Shown here in pieces: positions 32,884-41,381 of a DNA stretch of 64,000 bases. The DNA lies in assembly GCA_964631375.1 (NCBI GenBank), contig CAZVYQ010000003.1, positions 1-64,000 of the forward strand. The letters run 5' to 3'. Each line of letters starts with the position of its first letter. The stretch's first letter is position 1. Below the pieces are notes generated by a model. The model was not told the origin of the DNA and did not search any database. It saw only the letters and a list, made by a program, of their open reading frames with translations. Position numbers and translations under genes: made by a program. This DNA is from JAAYYM01 sp964631375 (GTDB lineage Bacteria > Bacillota > Clostridia > Lachnospirales > Lachnospiraceae).

Positions 32884-33717
32884 TTATTTTAATCCCATTG
32901 TAGATGCCGTTGCCGCTTGATATGCACGGTCACTTAGAATCATTTTCAGTAATATGAACAGTTTTGCATTCTTTCCAACCAGATAACGCGTTTTGGGATG
33001 TTTTGATAGGATTGCATGACTGATGATCTGAGCAATCTTTCTCGGATCTGTCAAGCCTGCATTGGGATTTCCATAACGTTTCTCATAATACTTCGCCGCC
33101 ATGTCTGCATTACTACGATAATCACCAGCTCCTGAATACCTTCTGATATTCTGTGCTGCGATAACACCCCAGTTCGTCTGAATCATTCCCGGTTCAATCA
33201 CGATCACATCAATTCCAAAAGAAGAAACCTCCATGCGTAATGCATCACTGATAGATTCTACTGCATACTTGGTTGAATGATACCAGCCACAAAAAGGAGT
33301 CGTCAGACGTCCTCCCATCGATGCAATATTGACAATTTTTCCGCTCCGCTGTTTTCTCATATAGGGAAGTACTAACTGTGTCATTCTACCAAGACCGAAT
33401 ACATTGACCTCATACTGCCTCTTGATCTCCTCCATTGGAATTTCCTCTATGCTTCCACATGAACCGTAACCTGCATTATTAACGAGTACATCAATTCGTC
33501 CTTCTCTCTCTATTACATATTTGACACAATTGATCATGGATTCCTCGTTTGTTACATCCAATTCCACTGCACATCCACCTTGTTCCTCAATAGCTTTCAT
33601 CGGTTCCACTCTTCTGGCTCCGCCATAGACCATATAACCCATCTGCAGCAAATTCATTGCTGTTTCATAACCCATACCTGATGATGCCCCTGTAATCAAT
33701 ACTATCTTTTTACTCAT
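32884..33717 (-). CDS. Short-chain dehydrogenase/reductase
   Basis: A 277-residue NAD(P)-dependent oxidoreductase. LITGASSGMGYETA is the cofactor loop, LVNNAGYGSCG the NNAG motif, NIASMGGRL supplies the catalytic Ser region and YHSTKYAVE the Tyr-x-x-x-Lys. IEPGMIQTNW follows. The Arg-rich GGARRVEP after the second strand suggests NADP preference. It is divergent from a TetR gene and its promoter is covered by two TetR-type operators, so it is very probably repressed by that TetR. Confidence 0.92.
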   Translation of the reverse strand: MSKKIVLITGASSGMGYETAMNLLQMGYMVYGGARRVEPMKAIEEQGGCAVELDVTNEESMINCVKYVIEREGRIDVLVNNAGYGSCGSIEEIPMEEIKRQYEVNVFGLGRMTQLVLPYMRKQRSGKIVNIASMGGRLTTPFCGWYHSTKYAVESISDALRMEVSSFGIDVIVIEPGMIQTNWGVIAAQNIRRYSGAGDYRSNADMAAKYYEKRYGNPNAGLTDPRKIAQIISHAILSKHPKTRYLVGKNAKLFILLKMILSDRAYQAATASTMGLK

Positions 33718-33752
33718 TTTTGTTACCTCTTTTCCGTATGACTCGTTTTAGT

Positions 33753-33802
33753 CGACACTGTGTCGATAATCAAAATATATCACCCAACTGACATTGTGTC
33801 AA
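33753..33802 (-). promoter_or_regulatory. SDR promoter overlapped by two TetR-type operators
   Basis: On the minus strand TTGACA (33797-33802), a 17-nt spacer and TATATT (33774-33779). Palindrome CGACACTGTGTCG (33753-33765) lies just downstream of the -10 and the similar GACATTGTGTC (33790-33800) covers the -35. Centres are 36 bp apart. Confidence 0.82.
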
Positions 33803-33876
33803 CTATTTATTTTCTTTTGAATCATTATATGTTATGATAGGATCAGAGTAAAAAACATGGTAGTGAGGTTGATTAT

Positions 33877-34515
33877 ATGGATTTTATGAGGGCAAGAACA
33901 AAGGAACAGATAGAGCATCGGCAAGCAGATATTATTTCTGCCTGTGATACACTATTTGATCAGGGTGGTTATGACTATGTCAACATCAAAGCGATCTCTG
34001 AAATGACTACAATTACACGTTCTTCGATTTACACCTACTATAAAACAAAGGATGAGATCATTCTAGACCTGCTTTGTCAGGAGCTGACTGCGTGGCAGGA
34101 AGAACTACTAATCTGGGCACAAAAAACAGCCCCACTTGATAGGGCTGTATTCTGCAAGGACTTTACATCTATTCTCTTAAAAAATGATAAAATGTTAAAA
34201 CACTTCTGTCTACTTTATACGTTTTTAGAAATCAACTGTCGTCTTGAGAAGCTGATCAGCTTCAAGCAAAACGTAGTTCCTGTGATGGGCTCTCTGGTAC
34301 AGGTATTGATGATGAATTTTCCGAACTACACAATCGAACAGGCATCCATAATCACAGAGGAGATCGTGTCTTATGTTCTCGGCCTCTATCCTGCTACACA
34401 TCTGACCTCTAAACAACAGGAAGCACTTATGTTAAGCAACACTGGTTATCATACAGGTGATTTTGCTATATTATGTGAAAATGGAATTGCTGCGTTTCTT
34501 GCCTTAGAGCAATAA
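33877..34515 (+). CDS. TetR family transcriptional regulator
   Basis: A 212-residue repressor with an N-terminal HTH (IISACDTLFDQGGYDYVNIKAISEMTTITRSSIYTYYKTKDEIILDLL) and a helical ligand domain. It has the Y-x-Y-F/Y-K-K-E-like YTYYKTKDE that ends the recognition helix region. GAGG is 8 nt before ATG 33877. It diverges from an SDR gene with matching operators between them. Its 3' end overlaps the converging large surface-protein gene by 12 nt. Confidence 0.92.
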   Translation: MDFMRARTKEQIEHRQADIISACDTLFDQGGYDYVNIKAISEMTTITRSSIYTYYKTKDEIILDLLCQELTAWQEELLIWAQKTAPLDRAVFCKDFTSILLKNDKMLKHFCLLYTFLEINCRLEKLISFKQNVVPVMGSLVQVLMMNFPNYTIEQASIITEEIVSYVLGLYPATHLTSKQQEALMLSNTGYHTGDFAILCENGIAAFLALEQ

Positions 34516-36867
34516 TCCACTAGGAGGCTCCATGTCCTGAATTTTCACTCCATATAGCTCTCCGTAGCGCTTTGTCTCAACCTTGATCTTTGGCACATAA
34601 TCCAGCGAAAATACTTCTTTGTAGTCCTCTCCCTTAATAAGATACCCTGTGATATTCAAATCATATAATCCCGGTTGACTTAAGACACAGACAACATTTC
34701 CCTCACTCGATTTTTCAACCCACATCATCATAGCAACATCCTTACTGTATACTACCTCTGACAATACTGATGCATTTGGGATCACTTTCTCTTTTAGTTC
34801 CTCCGACCCTTCCTCACTCACCTCTGATTCCGGCTCCGGCATTTCATACTCGGTCAGGCTCAAATAATTCATTGCACTGTTACTGGAACACAGCCATACA
34901 TACTTATCATAACATTCCATAACACCATCATTATTATAATCAGATACATACATCTCATCCTGCTCTGTCTCTGCACTGCCGGTTATCTCACTATAATCAC
35001 GCACGACATTTTGGTAATACTTCATTCCCTGTTTTCTCATCTGACCAATCAGCTTTTGGTAGGGTTGGGATACCTGACTGATACTGTCTTGATAGGAGTC
35101 CAATACCTGCCGGATACGGACCCTTTCGATACGTTCGCCATTCTGATACTCATAGATTTCAAATCCATCATATACTTTTCGTCCAAAATCAAATGTTGTC
35201 CTACCTAAATAATTTTTTCCCTCATATTGGAGAAACGCAAATTCCTCATGCATATGTGGATAAAGCGAGGTTTGTTCATAAGTTCCATCCTTTTTACCTT
35301 TAAAAAATACAAACTCAGATAGTCTAAGGCTTCCACCGCCAAGTTCTTCTGCCATGATATCAGGAATGCCGTCATTGTCTCCATCTGTCTCAATGAATGC
35401 AGCCTCACTTAGTGAATTAGAAAGTAAAGCTGTGAAATTGGATTTCACATCAGGGCTTCTCTCTGCGATTGCTGCAACCTCATCATACTCTAATTCTCTA
35501 TCATGAACCATCGGTTTCATAACCTCTAACTCATTCTTCTGTTCGATAGCATGCGTTATTAATGCAATGAGTCCCTCCGGTATTGCGTGTTGACTATTCT
35601 CTACCTCATGATGTTTAAAGTATAGAATGGGATTGGTCTTTCCTTCATAGAACTCTGCAAAGCACTTCTGCTGTCCTTCTATATCCTTTAGAGAAAATGA
35701 TTTTTCAAAGATTTCACAATTACTCTCGTAGTCCCACGCATAGAGAGTAACCCGATCATTGCTAATCTTCTCTGTACATTCTCTGACACAGATCAATTTA
35801 CCATCCTGCCATTGCCATAAGGATTCCTTGCCTCGTTCTTCTCCCGGGTCGCCGTCAATCACTCCATCATATTGCCAGATTAACTTATCATCAGGTAATA
35901 AAGAGTATTCTACATTTTCATCACTCATTATTTTTCCTGTAGGAATCAATTGATGTTCTTCCTGATTCCACAGATACCATGTCTCATCAAATCGAAAATC
36001 CACAGAACCGTCAAAATTAATATCAGCCTCGTCCAAAATCTCAAAGGTATCATTCGTCCATCGTTCTTCGATTGTTTGTAACTCACGTTCTATATGATTA
36101 CAGTCATAAACTACTACTTTCTCTTCATTTTCAATCTGATAGCAACTAAAATAGAGAACTGTGTTTTCATCAACAGATCGAACTTTTCCCTCATAACGAA
36201 ATTGATATGTGTCATCATTCGCCGCTACTGTTCCGTCTTGTAACGTAACTCTAAATTTCATATCCTGAAGACTATCATAATCGTCTCCCACAAGAAGATA
36301 AGCCGAAGATGGTTCTCGAATCAGATAGGTCATTTGAGAAAATACATACAACCATATTTTCTCCTGTTCAGTTTCTAACTGATAAACTTCATAGGACTCA
36401 GTCGGATGATCATGATATACATAATTTGTGACATCAAAATCCTGTTTTAATCTATCGTATACCACCTTCATCAGGAGCGCCTCTTGATGAGTTTCCTGCT
36501 CCACATCTGACAATTCAAAATGTTCAAAGATAATCTTATACTCATAAAGCTCAGGAATACCCTCTCTGCAGTCCTCGAGGAAAACCTGTTTACTGCCGTC
36601 TTCCGCTGTCTCTTCTCCTGTTTTCCATCCTCTCGGAACGTCCAGACTCAGCTGTCCATACTGCAGCTTGTTGCTTTGAATGGAGTAGGTGAACTCTTCA
36701 TCAGGAACCTCGTCCTTTACGGGTTCTGTTTCCCCAGCAGCTGCAATCTTCTGTGTTGTAATAGGTTCCTGATTCTTTGCTCTATGATTATTTACAATCA
36801 ACAGCCCAACGATACCAAGTAATAGGCAAAGAAAAAGCAACATTGTTATAATCCATGATCTTCTCAA
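34504..36867 (-). CDS. Large membrane-anchored protein with three calcium-loop-like motifs
   Basis: A 787-residue protein of unrecognised family. An N-terminal membrane anchor (residues ~5-26, after two Arg) is followed by a long extracytoplasmic, acidic region. Three Asp-rich loops match the DxDxDGxxD calcium-binding pattern: DINFDGSVD (282-290), DGDNDGIPD (495-503) and DYNNDGVME (643-651), as in dockerin/FG-GAP/EF-hand proteins. Translation likely starts at TTG 36867, whose TTGA overlaps the upstream stop; ATG 36843 is an alternative. Codon usage looks like its neighbours. Confidence 0.75.
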   Translation of the reverse strand: MRRSWIITMLLFLCLLLGIVGLLIVNNHRAKNQEPITTQKIAAAGETEPVKDEVPDEEFTYSIQSNKLQYGQLSLDVPRGWKTGEETAEDGSKQVFLEDCREGIPELYEYKIIFEHFELSDVEQETHQEALLMKVVYDRLKQDFDVTNYVYHDHPTESYEVYQLETEQEKIWLYVFSQMTYLIREPSSAYLLVGDDYDSLQDMKFRVTLQDGTVAANDDTYQFRYEGKVRSVDENTVLYFSCYQIENEEKVVVYDCNHIERELQTIEERWTNDTFEILDEADINFDGSVDFRFDETWYLWNQEEHQLIPTGKIMSDENVEYSLLPDDKLIWQYDGVIDGDPGEERGKESLWQWQDGKLICVRECTEKISNDRVTLYAWDYESNCEIFEKSFSLKDIEGQQKCFAEFYEGKTNPILYFKHHEVENSQHAIPEGLIALITHAIEQKNELEVMKPMVHDRELEYDEVAAIAERSPDVKSNFTALLSNSLSEAAFIETDGDNDGIPDIMAEELGGGSLRLSEFVFFKGKKDGTYEQTSLYPHMHEEFAFLQYEGKNYLGRTTFDFGRKVYDGFEIYEYQNGERIERVRIRQVLDSYQDSISQVSQPYQKLIGQMRKQGMKYYQNVVRDYSEITGSAETEQDEMYVSDYNNDGVMECYDKYVWLCSSNSAMNYLSLTEYEMPEPESEVSEEGSEELKEKVIPNASVLSEVVYSKDVAMMMWVEKSSEGNVVCVLSQPGLYDLNITGYLIKGEDYKEVFSLDYVPKIKVETKRYGELYGVKIQDMEPPSGLLL

Positions 36868-37340
36868 CTCTCATACCAACCCTTACACACATCGACCCAC
36901 GTAACAGGATTTGCGTATTTTTCTAATTCTTCCATTGTCAGCTCGATTGCACTGTTGCTGCTTCCACAGGCGGGAAAGACTGTCTGAAATCGTTTCATTG
37001 ATACATCAAGATAGATATCAACTCCATCATTCACTGCAAACGGACATACACCTCCAACAGCGTGTCCGATCATTGATTCCGCTTCCTCAGGTGTGAGCAT
37101 TTTGGCTTTTGCATGAAACTGTGCTTTATACTTTGCATTATCAATCTTGGTGTCTCCTGCAGTTACGATTAAAATTACCTTCTCCTCCACCATAAAGGAA
37201 AGCGTTTTTGCTATTCTGCTTGGTTCGCATTGTAGTGCCTGTGCTGCTAATTCTACTGTCGCACTCGACACCTCAAACTCCTGGATTCTGTCTTCTATCC
37301 CATATTTTCTGAAATAATCCTTAACACGTTCAATAGCCAT
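36864..37340 (-). CDS. YbaK/EbsC family aminoacyl-tRNA deacylase
   Basis: A 158-residue trans-editing protein of the INS superfamily, which hydrolyses mischarged tRNAs such as Cys-tRNA(Pro). Motifs are SSATVELAAQALQCEPSRIAKTLSF, LIVTAGDTKIDNAKYK (catalytic Lys region), AVGGVCPFA (GxxP loop) and VFPACGSSNSAIELT (substrate loop). ATG 37340 has GGAGG 8 nt upstream. It overlaps the large surface-protein gene by 4 nt, an unexpected partner, so they are co-transcribed by position rather than by pathway. Confidence 0.9.
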   Translation of the reverse strand: MAIERVKDYFRKYGIEDRIQEFEVSSATVELAAQALQCEPSRIAKTLSFMVEEKVILIVTAGDTKIDNAKYKAQFHAKAKMLTPEEAESMIGHAVGGVCPFAVNDGVDIYLDVSMKRFQTVFPACGSSNSAIELTMEELEKYANPVTWVDVCKGWYES

Positions 37341-37362
37341 TCCATCGTCCTCCGTTCTCATT

Positions 37363-38199
37363 TCAAATCTTTTTTTGCATGCAAATTGATTCAGGCATGT
37401 CAATATATTGTCCATAGTTGGGAATTACACGATATCCTAGTTTGTGATAGATATGACAGGCAGCTTCCAACGGCTCTCCGGTCTCCAATATGCACCAGCC
37501 AAAGCCCTGTATTTTTGCTCGGGCTTCCAAACGTCTTACGATCTCCTCACCAAGCCCCATTCCATGAAAAGCTGGATCTGTATAGATTCTCTTCAGTTCT
37601 GCATGTTCCTCGTCGTATGCCTTGAAACCGCCACAACCAATCGGTTTCCCTTGATGATAAACTACAAGCACCTCATGAATCTGATCACGTAGATTATACT
37701 TTGCATATTTGCTGCGGTCAAACTTACCGCTTACGATTCTCTCCAATGTCTCATCCAGTTGTCCACACAACATGGCAAAATCCGCAGAATCCCCATCTGT
37801 ATATACAAAGTCTAACTTAGCAAGTTTTAATAACTGCTGTTGTGCTTTCTTCGTTAATCTCTCAACAGTTGCTGTATATGCCTCATCTATCATCTGCTGT
37901 AGAAAACTCATATCTGTAAGCTGATCCAGATCAATCGTATTCCAATAAGGCTGTTGTACAGGCGGACAATGATAGCCTCTGACGATCACACCCGGATATA
38001 AATCACGATATGCATATGCCTGCTCCGGCTCACATTTCAAAGTCATTTTATAAAACTCGGGCTCCGGATTGAATTGTGCAAAGATACGCCCCATTACCTT
38101 ATAGCAGATAGGATAGACTCCAAAAGGTCTTGTTTCATAGGCTCCCGGTTGCTCCATACAATAGGCCATAATCTGATCATTTCTTTTTCTTTCACTCAT
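37363..38199 (-). CDS. MmcQ/YjbR-like domain fused to GNAT acetyltransferase
   Basis: A 278-residue fusion. Residues ~1-115 are MmcQ/YjbR-like (CMEQPGAYETRPFG, MGRIFAQF, PGVIVRGYHCPPVQQPYWNTIDLD). Residues ~190-278 are a GNAT domain with LKRIYTDPAFHGMGLGEEIVRRLEARAKIQGF as acetyl-CoA motif and the late ACHIYHKLGYRVI. Both domains are common alone; the fusion is found in Firmicutes. ATG 38199 has GGAGAG upstream. Substrate is unknown. It is downstream of a lipoprotein gene in the same run of minus-strand genes. Confidence 0.83.
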   Translation of the reverse strand: MSERKRNDQIMAYCMEQPGAYETRPFGVYPICYKVMGRIFAQFNPEPEFYKMTLKCEPEQAYAYRDLYPGVIVRGYHCPPVQQPYWNTIDLDQLTDMSFLQQMIDEAYTATVERLTKKAQQQLLKLAKLDFVYTDGDSADFAMLCGQLDETLERIVSGKFDRSKYAKYNLRDQIHEVLVVYHQGKPIGCGGFKAYDEEHAELKRIYTDPAFHGMGLGEEIVRRLEARAKIQGFGWCILETGEPLEAACHIYHKLGYRVIPNYGQYIDMPESICMQKKI

Positions 38200-38216
38200 A
38201 ATTCATACTCTCCATA

Positions 38217-39386
38217 TTAATCATCACCAGCGTACCACGTCGATTCCACTGAATCCTCGGTGGGTATGACATGATTCGATACATACCGAAAAGTTCCATC
38301 CTCCATTGGGCGTACAACCACCTCATGTGTAATTGCCCTTGCAAGGTGCCGATAAGGCCAGACTGCCTGTATTGTCAGTGTCAATGTTCCATCCAGATTT
38401 TCTGTATAGGACACAACCTCCGGATACACAGCATGTGGTGAAACTCCCGGATCATCAAAGCCTCTTGTTTGAAGAACATAGCCTCCATCATGGTACATAG
38501 TCTGTTCACGTAGTGTCTTCTGATCAATCTTGAAATAAGAAGTAATCACCGTCTCAAATTCTTCTGCAGGAACAATATATTCCTGACTGTTAAACTCCTG
38601 TTGATACGGTATACTTCTTTTATACACATATGGATATAACCTGCTGAACAGATCACTAAAATCCAAGGTATGAAAATCCGTTTCTGTCCAGTCCTTTAAA
38701 AACATATCATTTGCGACATAGCCAACCGGAAGGATATAGCTACGATTCATTTCCCTACAGGCTTCATCCAATGGTTCGAAGCGGACAGCTGTATAGCCGA
38801 CTGCTCCATCATATCCTGCCGGTTGTTCTTTCTCAAAGAACAGATACCCATCCAAGACAGTCCACTGATATGCAGGATAGTGATCCTCGTCCATAATGGT
38901 CGGTTCACCCTGATTCCACATAAGCACCATCCGGTCAACATTTACCGTGCCATTTTGCGTTGACAGGTGATAACAGATCAGACCACCCTCATTCGTAACT
39001 GAATAAAATGTAGTCTCTCCCTTTTTCCCGTCTTCCACCAAAGCAAAAAACTGCTCTAGCTCCTTAGAATGAACCATGTTAATCTGATTCTGATTCTCCA
39101 GATCAACTGCTGTGAATCCATTGTCACCAAGCCTGTCTACTATTTTCTGTATTACATCCAGTTGACCGATTGTCTGATGTTGAAATGCGTCCTCATATAT
39201 ATCACGGTAAAGCTCAGCCACCTGTAGCAATTCCTGATGATTTACATTCCTCTGGTCTGCTTCATTTCTCTGTATACGCTCTGGTGATGTCTCTCCAACT
39301 GTCGCACCTTGACAACCTGCCAGTAATAAGCTACCCACAACGCAGAGAATTATATAACACTTGATCTCTAACTTACCAAATATCAT
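38217..39386 (-). CDS. Lipoprotein of unknown function
   Basis: A 389-residue secreted lipoprotein: after a short charged start comes the signal ILCVVGSLLLAGC, with the lipobox LLAGC giving the lipidated Cys at residue 25. The mature part is acidic, with aromatic-rich beta-type sequence (GYTAVRFEPLDEACREMNRSYILPVG). I recall similar uncharacterised lipoproteins (DUF6070-like) in Lachnospiraceae but cannot confirm the family. The ATG overlaps the methyltransferase stop by one base (TAATG), so translation is coupled. It lies in a run of minus-strand genes from 40699 to 34504. Confidence 0.75.
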   Translation of the reverse strand: MIFGKLEIKCYIILCVVGSLLLAGCQGATVGETSPERIQRNEADQRNVNHQELLQVAELYRDIYEDAFQHQTIGQLDVIQKIVDRLGDNGFTAVDLENQNQINMVHSKELEQFFALVEDGKKGETTFYSVTNEGGLICYHLSTQNGTVNVDRMVLMWNQGEPTIMDEDHYPAYQWTVLDGYLFFEKEQPAGYDGAVGYTAVRFEPLDEACREMNRSYILPVGYVANDMFLKDWTETDFHTLDFSDLFSRLYPYVYKRSIPYQQEFNSQEYIVPAEEFETVITSYFKIDQKTLREQTMYHDGGYVLQTRGFDDPGVSPHAVYPEVVSYTENLDGTLTLTIQAVWPYRHLARAITHEVVVRPMEDGTFRYVSNHVIPTEDSVESTWYAGDD

Positions 39387-40132
39387 TACAACTTCATCTT
39401 TTCTGTTAAAATCTTGATTTCCTGTTCACAGTATTCCTTCGTAATCGCACCACGTGCAGCAAAATCCTCCAGCATTCTCTTCTGACGTTCAAATAACTCC
39501 CGATTGCTCGTCCTGATTTTCTTAAGGATCAACACTCTTGAATAATCGCAATGTTCATAACGAACGATTTCAAAACCATTTCTCTCGAAATACTTCTTCA
39601 TATCTGAAATAACAAATGTTTTATATGACTTTGGTTCCAGTACCTCAATTGGGAAAAATAAAATTTTCTTGAATAGATTCCTACTTCTCTCCCACTCCGT
39701 TACAATCAATTCTCCATCATCCTTCAAGACACGCCTTGCCTCAGATAGAAGTGTCGTGGCTGTCTCTGGTTCCAGTTCATGTAGTACGAGTGATAATAAA
39801 ACTTTATCAAAACATGTGTTTTTGAATTTCATGTTGGTTGCATCCATACAATATAGCCTGATATTTTTTAATTTCTCCCGTTCAATCTTATCCTGTGCCA
39901 CACCCAGCATATCCTTGGACAGATCAACACCTGCCACCTTGGCAGATGGTTTTGTTTTGGCGATATGAATACCATTTGTAGCCGTTCCTGTACACAGGTC
40001 CAAAACCCTATCTTCATCATGAATTGCTTCAAATACAATCCTTCTGGGGCTGCCCTGATACCGATTAAAATAAATCACATCCAACAGATCATAAAAATGT
40101 GCCATAAACTTATAAAATAGTTTTGTATTCAT
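39386..40132 (-). CDS. Class I SAM-dependent methyltransferase
   Basis: A 248-residue methyltransferase. Motif I is DRVLDLCTGTATNGIHIA, motif II VAGVDLSKDML, and motif IV KVLLSLVLHELEPE, resembling UbiE/COQ5-type enzymes. The N-terminus (LFYKFMAHFYDLLDVIYF) has the membrane-quinone methyltransferase look, but there are no quinone genes near. GGGAG is 8 nt before ATG 40132. Substrate unknown. It is followed by the lipoprotein gene with one base overlap. Confidence 0.85.
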   Translation of the reverse strand: MNTKLFYKFMAHFYDLLDVIYFNRYQGSPRRIVFEAIHDEDRVLDLCTGTATNGIHIAKTKPSAKVAGVDLSKDMLGVAQDKIEREKLKNIRLYCMDATNMKFKNTCFDKVLLSLVLHELEPETATTLLSEARRVLKDDGELIVTEWERSRNLFKKILFFPIEVLEPKSYKTFVISDMKKYFERNGFEIVRYEHCDYSRVLILKKIRTSNRELFERQKRMLEDFAARGAITKEYCEQEIKILTEKMKL

Positions 40133-40150
40133 ACTTGCATCTCCCTTTAT

Positions 40151-40699
40151 TTAGGATTCGTTCAGATCCAGTACTGTTGCCTCATGTCCGACTGCCTTCA
40201 AAAATTTTTCAAAGACATCCTGTGTCTTCATTTTCAAACTGCTTGTGTTGATGCAGGGATGACAAGCAAAATATTCATCCTGCAGCACCTCACGATCTAC
40301 TAACAGCCGAACCCTGTGATCATGATCATTCATGAGTCCCATAATGCTGACAGAACCGGGCGTAATATCAAGAAACTGCTTCATATACTCCTCTGGCGCA
40401 AAGGACAGACGAGCAATCCCAAGCTGCTTTGATACAAGCTTAGTCAGAAATTTCTTGCGTCCAGGCATAACAAGTAAACAGAAGCAGGTTTTCTGCGTGT
40501 TGCATAAAAAAAGATTCTTGCAGATTGTCATCTGAAGAACTTCCTCTACTTCACCACATGCATCAATCGTCATCGCCGGATCGTGATCCACCCTTTCAAA
40601 TTCTATCTGTAAATCCTCCAGCATATCATAGGTTCTCTTCTCCTGATCCAGACGCCCCATCTCGTCTTTTGGACGTCCATTATACATTACCAGTTTCAT
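40151..40699 (-). CDS. Prolyl-tRNA editing domain protein (PrdX/ProXp type)
   Basis: A 182-residue INS-superfamily deacylase, a different branch from the YbaK protein at 36864. FERVDHDPAMTIDACGEVEEVLQMTICKNLFLCN is the N-terminal signature with the Lys-Asn-Leu-Phe motif; GIARLSFAPEEYMKQFLDITPGSVSIMGLMND is the GSV(S/T) substrate loop; and CHPCINTSSLKM closes the fold. It clears Ala-tRNA(Pro) or similar. ATG 40699 is preceded by AAGGA about 11 nt upstream. A palindrome-bearing promoter is upstream. Confidence 0.88.
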   Translation of the reverse strand: MKLVMYNGRPKDEMGRLDQEKRTYDMLEDLQIEFERVDHDPAMTIDACGEVEEVLQMTICKNLFLCNTQKTCFCLLVMPGRKKFLTKLVSKQLGIARLSFAPEEYMKQFLDITPGSVSIMGLMNDHDHRVRLLVDREVLQDEYFACHPCINTSSLKMKTQDVFEKFLKAVGHEATVLDLNES

Positions 40700-40761
40700 C
40701 GTATGTTGTCCTTTTTCCAAGTACTTAGTTCCAAATATTTTTCGAATCCTTTTTCCAAAGT

Positions 40762-40788
40762 ATTATAGTTCTATGTATCATGATACAA
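40762..40788 (-). promoter_or_regulatory. Promoter with a perfect 14-bp palindrome
   Basis: On the minus strand TTGTAT (40783-40788), a short 15-nt spacer and TATAAT (40762-40767). TGTATCATGATACA (40774-40787) is a perfect palindrome overlapping the -35 and spacer, a probable repressor site. Confidence 0.55.
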
Positions 40789-40841
40789 CCTATGAGGAAT
40801 GTCAGCAAGCAAAAAATGGCTAGAAATGTATAATGACCTCA

Positions 40842-40870
40842 TTGATTGTAAAACAGTTCTATGCTATAGT
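40842..40870 (+). promoter_or_regulatory. Promoter of the YaiI/YqxD gene
   Basis: TTGATT (40842-40847), a 17-nt spacer ending TGC (extended -10) and TATAGT (40865-40870), 52 nt before the ATG at 40923. Confidence 0.7.
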
Positions 40871-40922
40871 CAGAGAAACACTTACACCGCAATGTAAAAT
40901 GATAATATTCGAGGAGATCACA

Positions 40923-41381
40923 ATGCGAATTTTAGTAGATGCCGATGCCTGTCCGGTTGTTTCAATTGTTGAACATATTGCAAAAGCACATGGAATACCT
41001 GTGACTCTTTTCTGTGATACGAATCACATCCTGCATTCTGAATACAGTGAGGTAAAGACCATCGGTGCAGGTGCGGATGCGGTTGATTTTGCACTGATGA
41101 ATCATTGCAGGCGTGGAGATATCGTCGTCACTCAGGATTATGGTGTAGCTGTTATGGCTCTTGGTAAGGGTGCCTATGGAATTCACCAGAACGGCAGATG
41201 GTACACAAATGATAACATTGACCAGCTGCTCATGGAACGTGATCTGGCAAAACGTGCCCGTATGTCCAAGGGAAAACATCATCTGAAAGGTCCTTCCAAA
41301 AGAACCAAAGAAGACGATCTTCGGTTCTCCGATTCACTCGAACATTTACTAGCTCACATCGACACCATTAATCAATCCTGA
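40923..41381 (+). CDS. YaiI/YqxD family protein (DUF188), PIN-like
   Basis: A 152-residue protein with the family opening MRILVDADACPVVSIVEHIA and conserved Asp residues (GADAVDFALMNHCRRGDIVVTQDYGVAVMAL) of a PIN-like nuclease fold; HLKGPSKRTKEDD is the conserved C-terminal block. Role unproven, probably RNA related. ATG 40923 has GAGGAG 6 nt upstream; the in-frame extension upstream overlaps the promoter and was rejected. It converges with the fucosidase gene, overlapping by 14 nt. Confidence 0.9.
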   Translation: MRILVDADACPVVSIVEHIAKAHGIPVTLFCDTNHILHSEYSEVKTIGAGADAVDFALMNHCRRGDIVVTQDYGVAVMALGKGAYGIHQNGRWYTNDNIDQLLMERDLAKRARMSKGKHHLKGPSKRTKEDDLRFSDSLEHLLAHIDTINQS

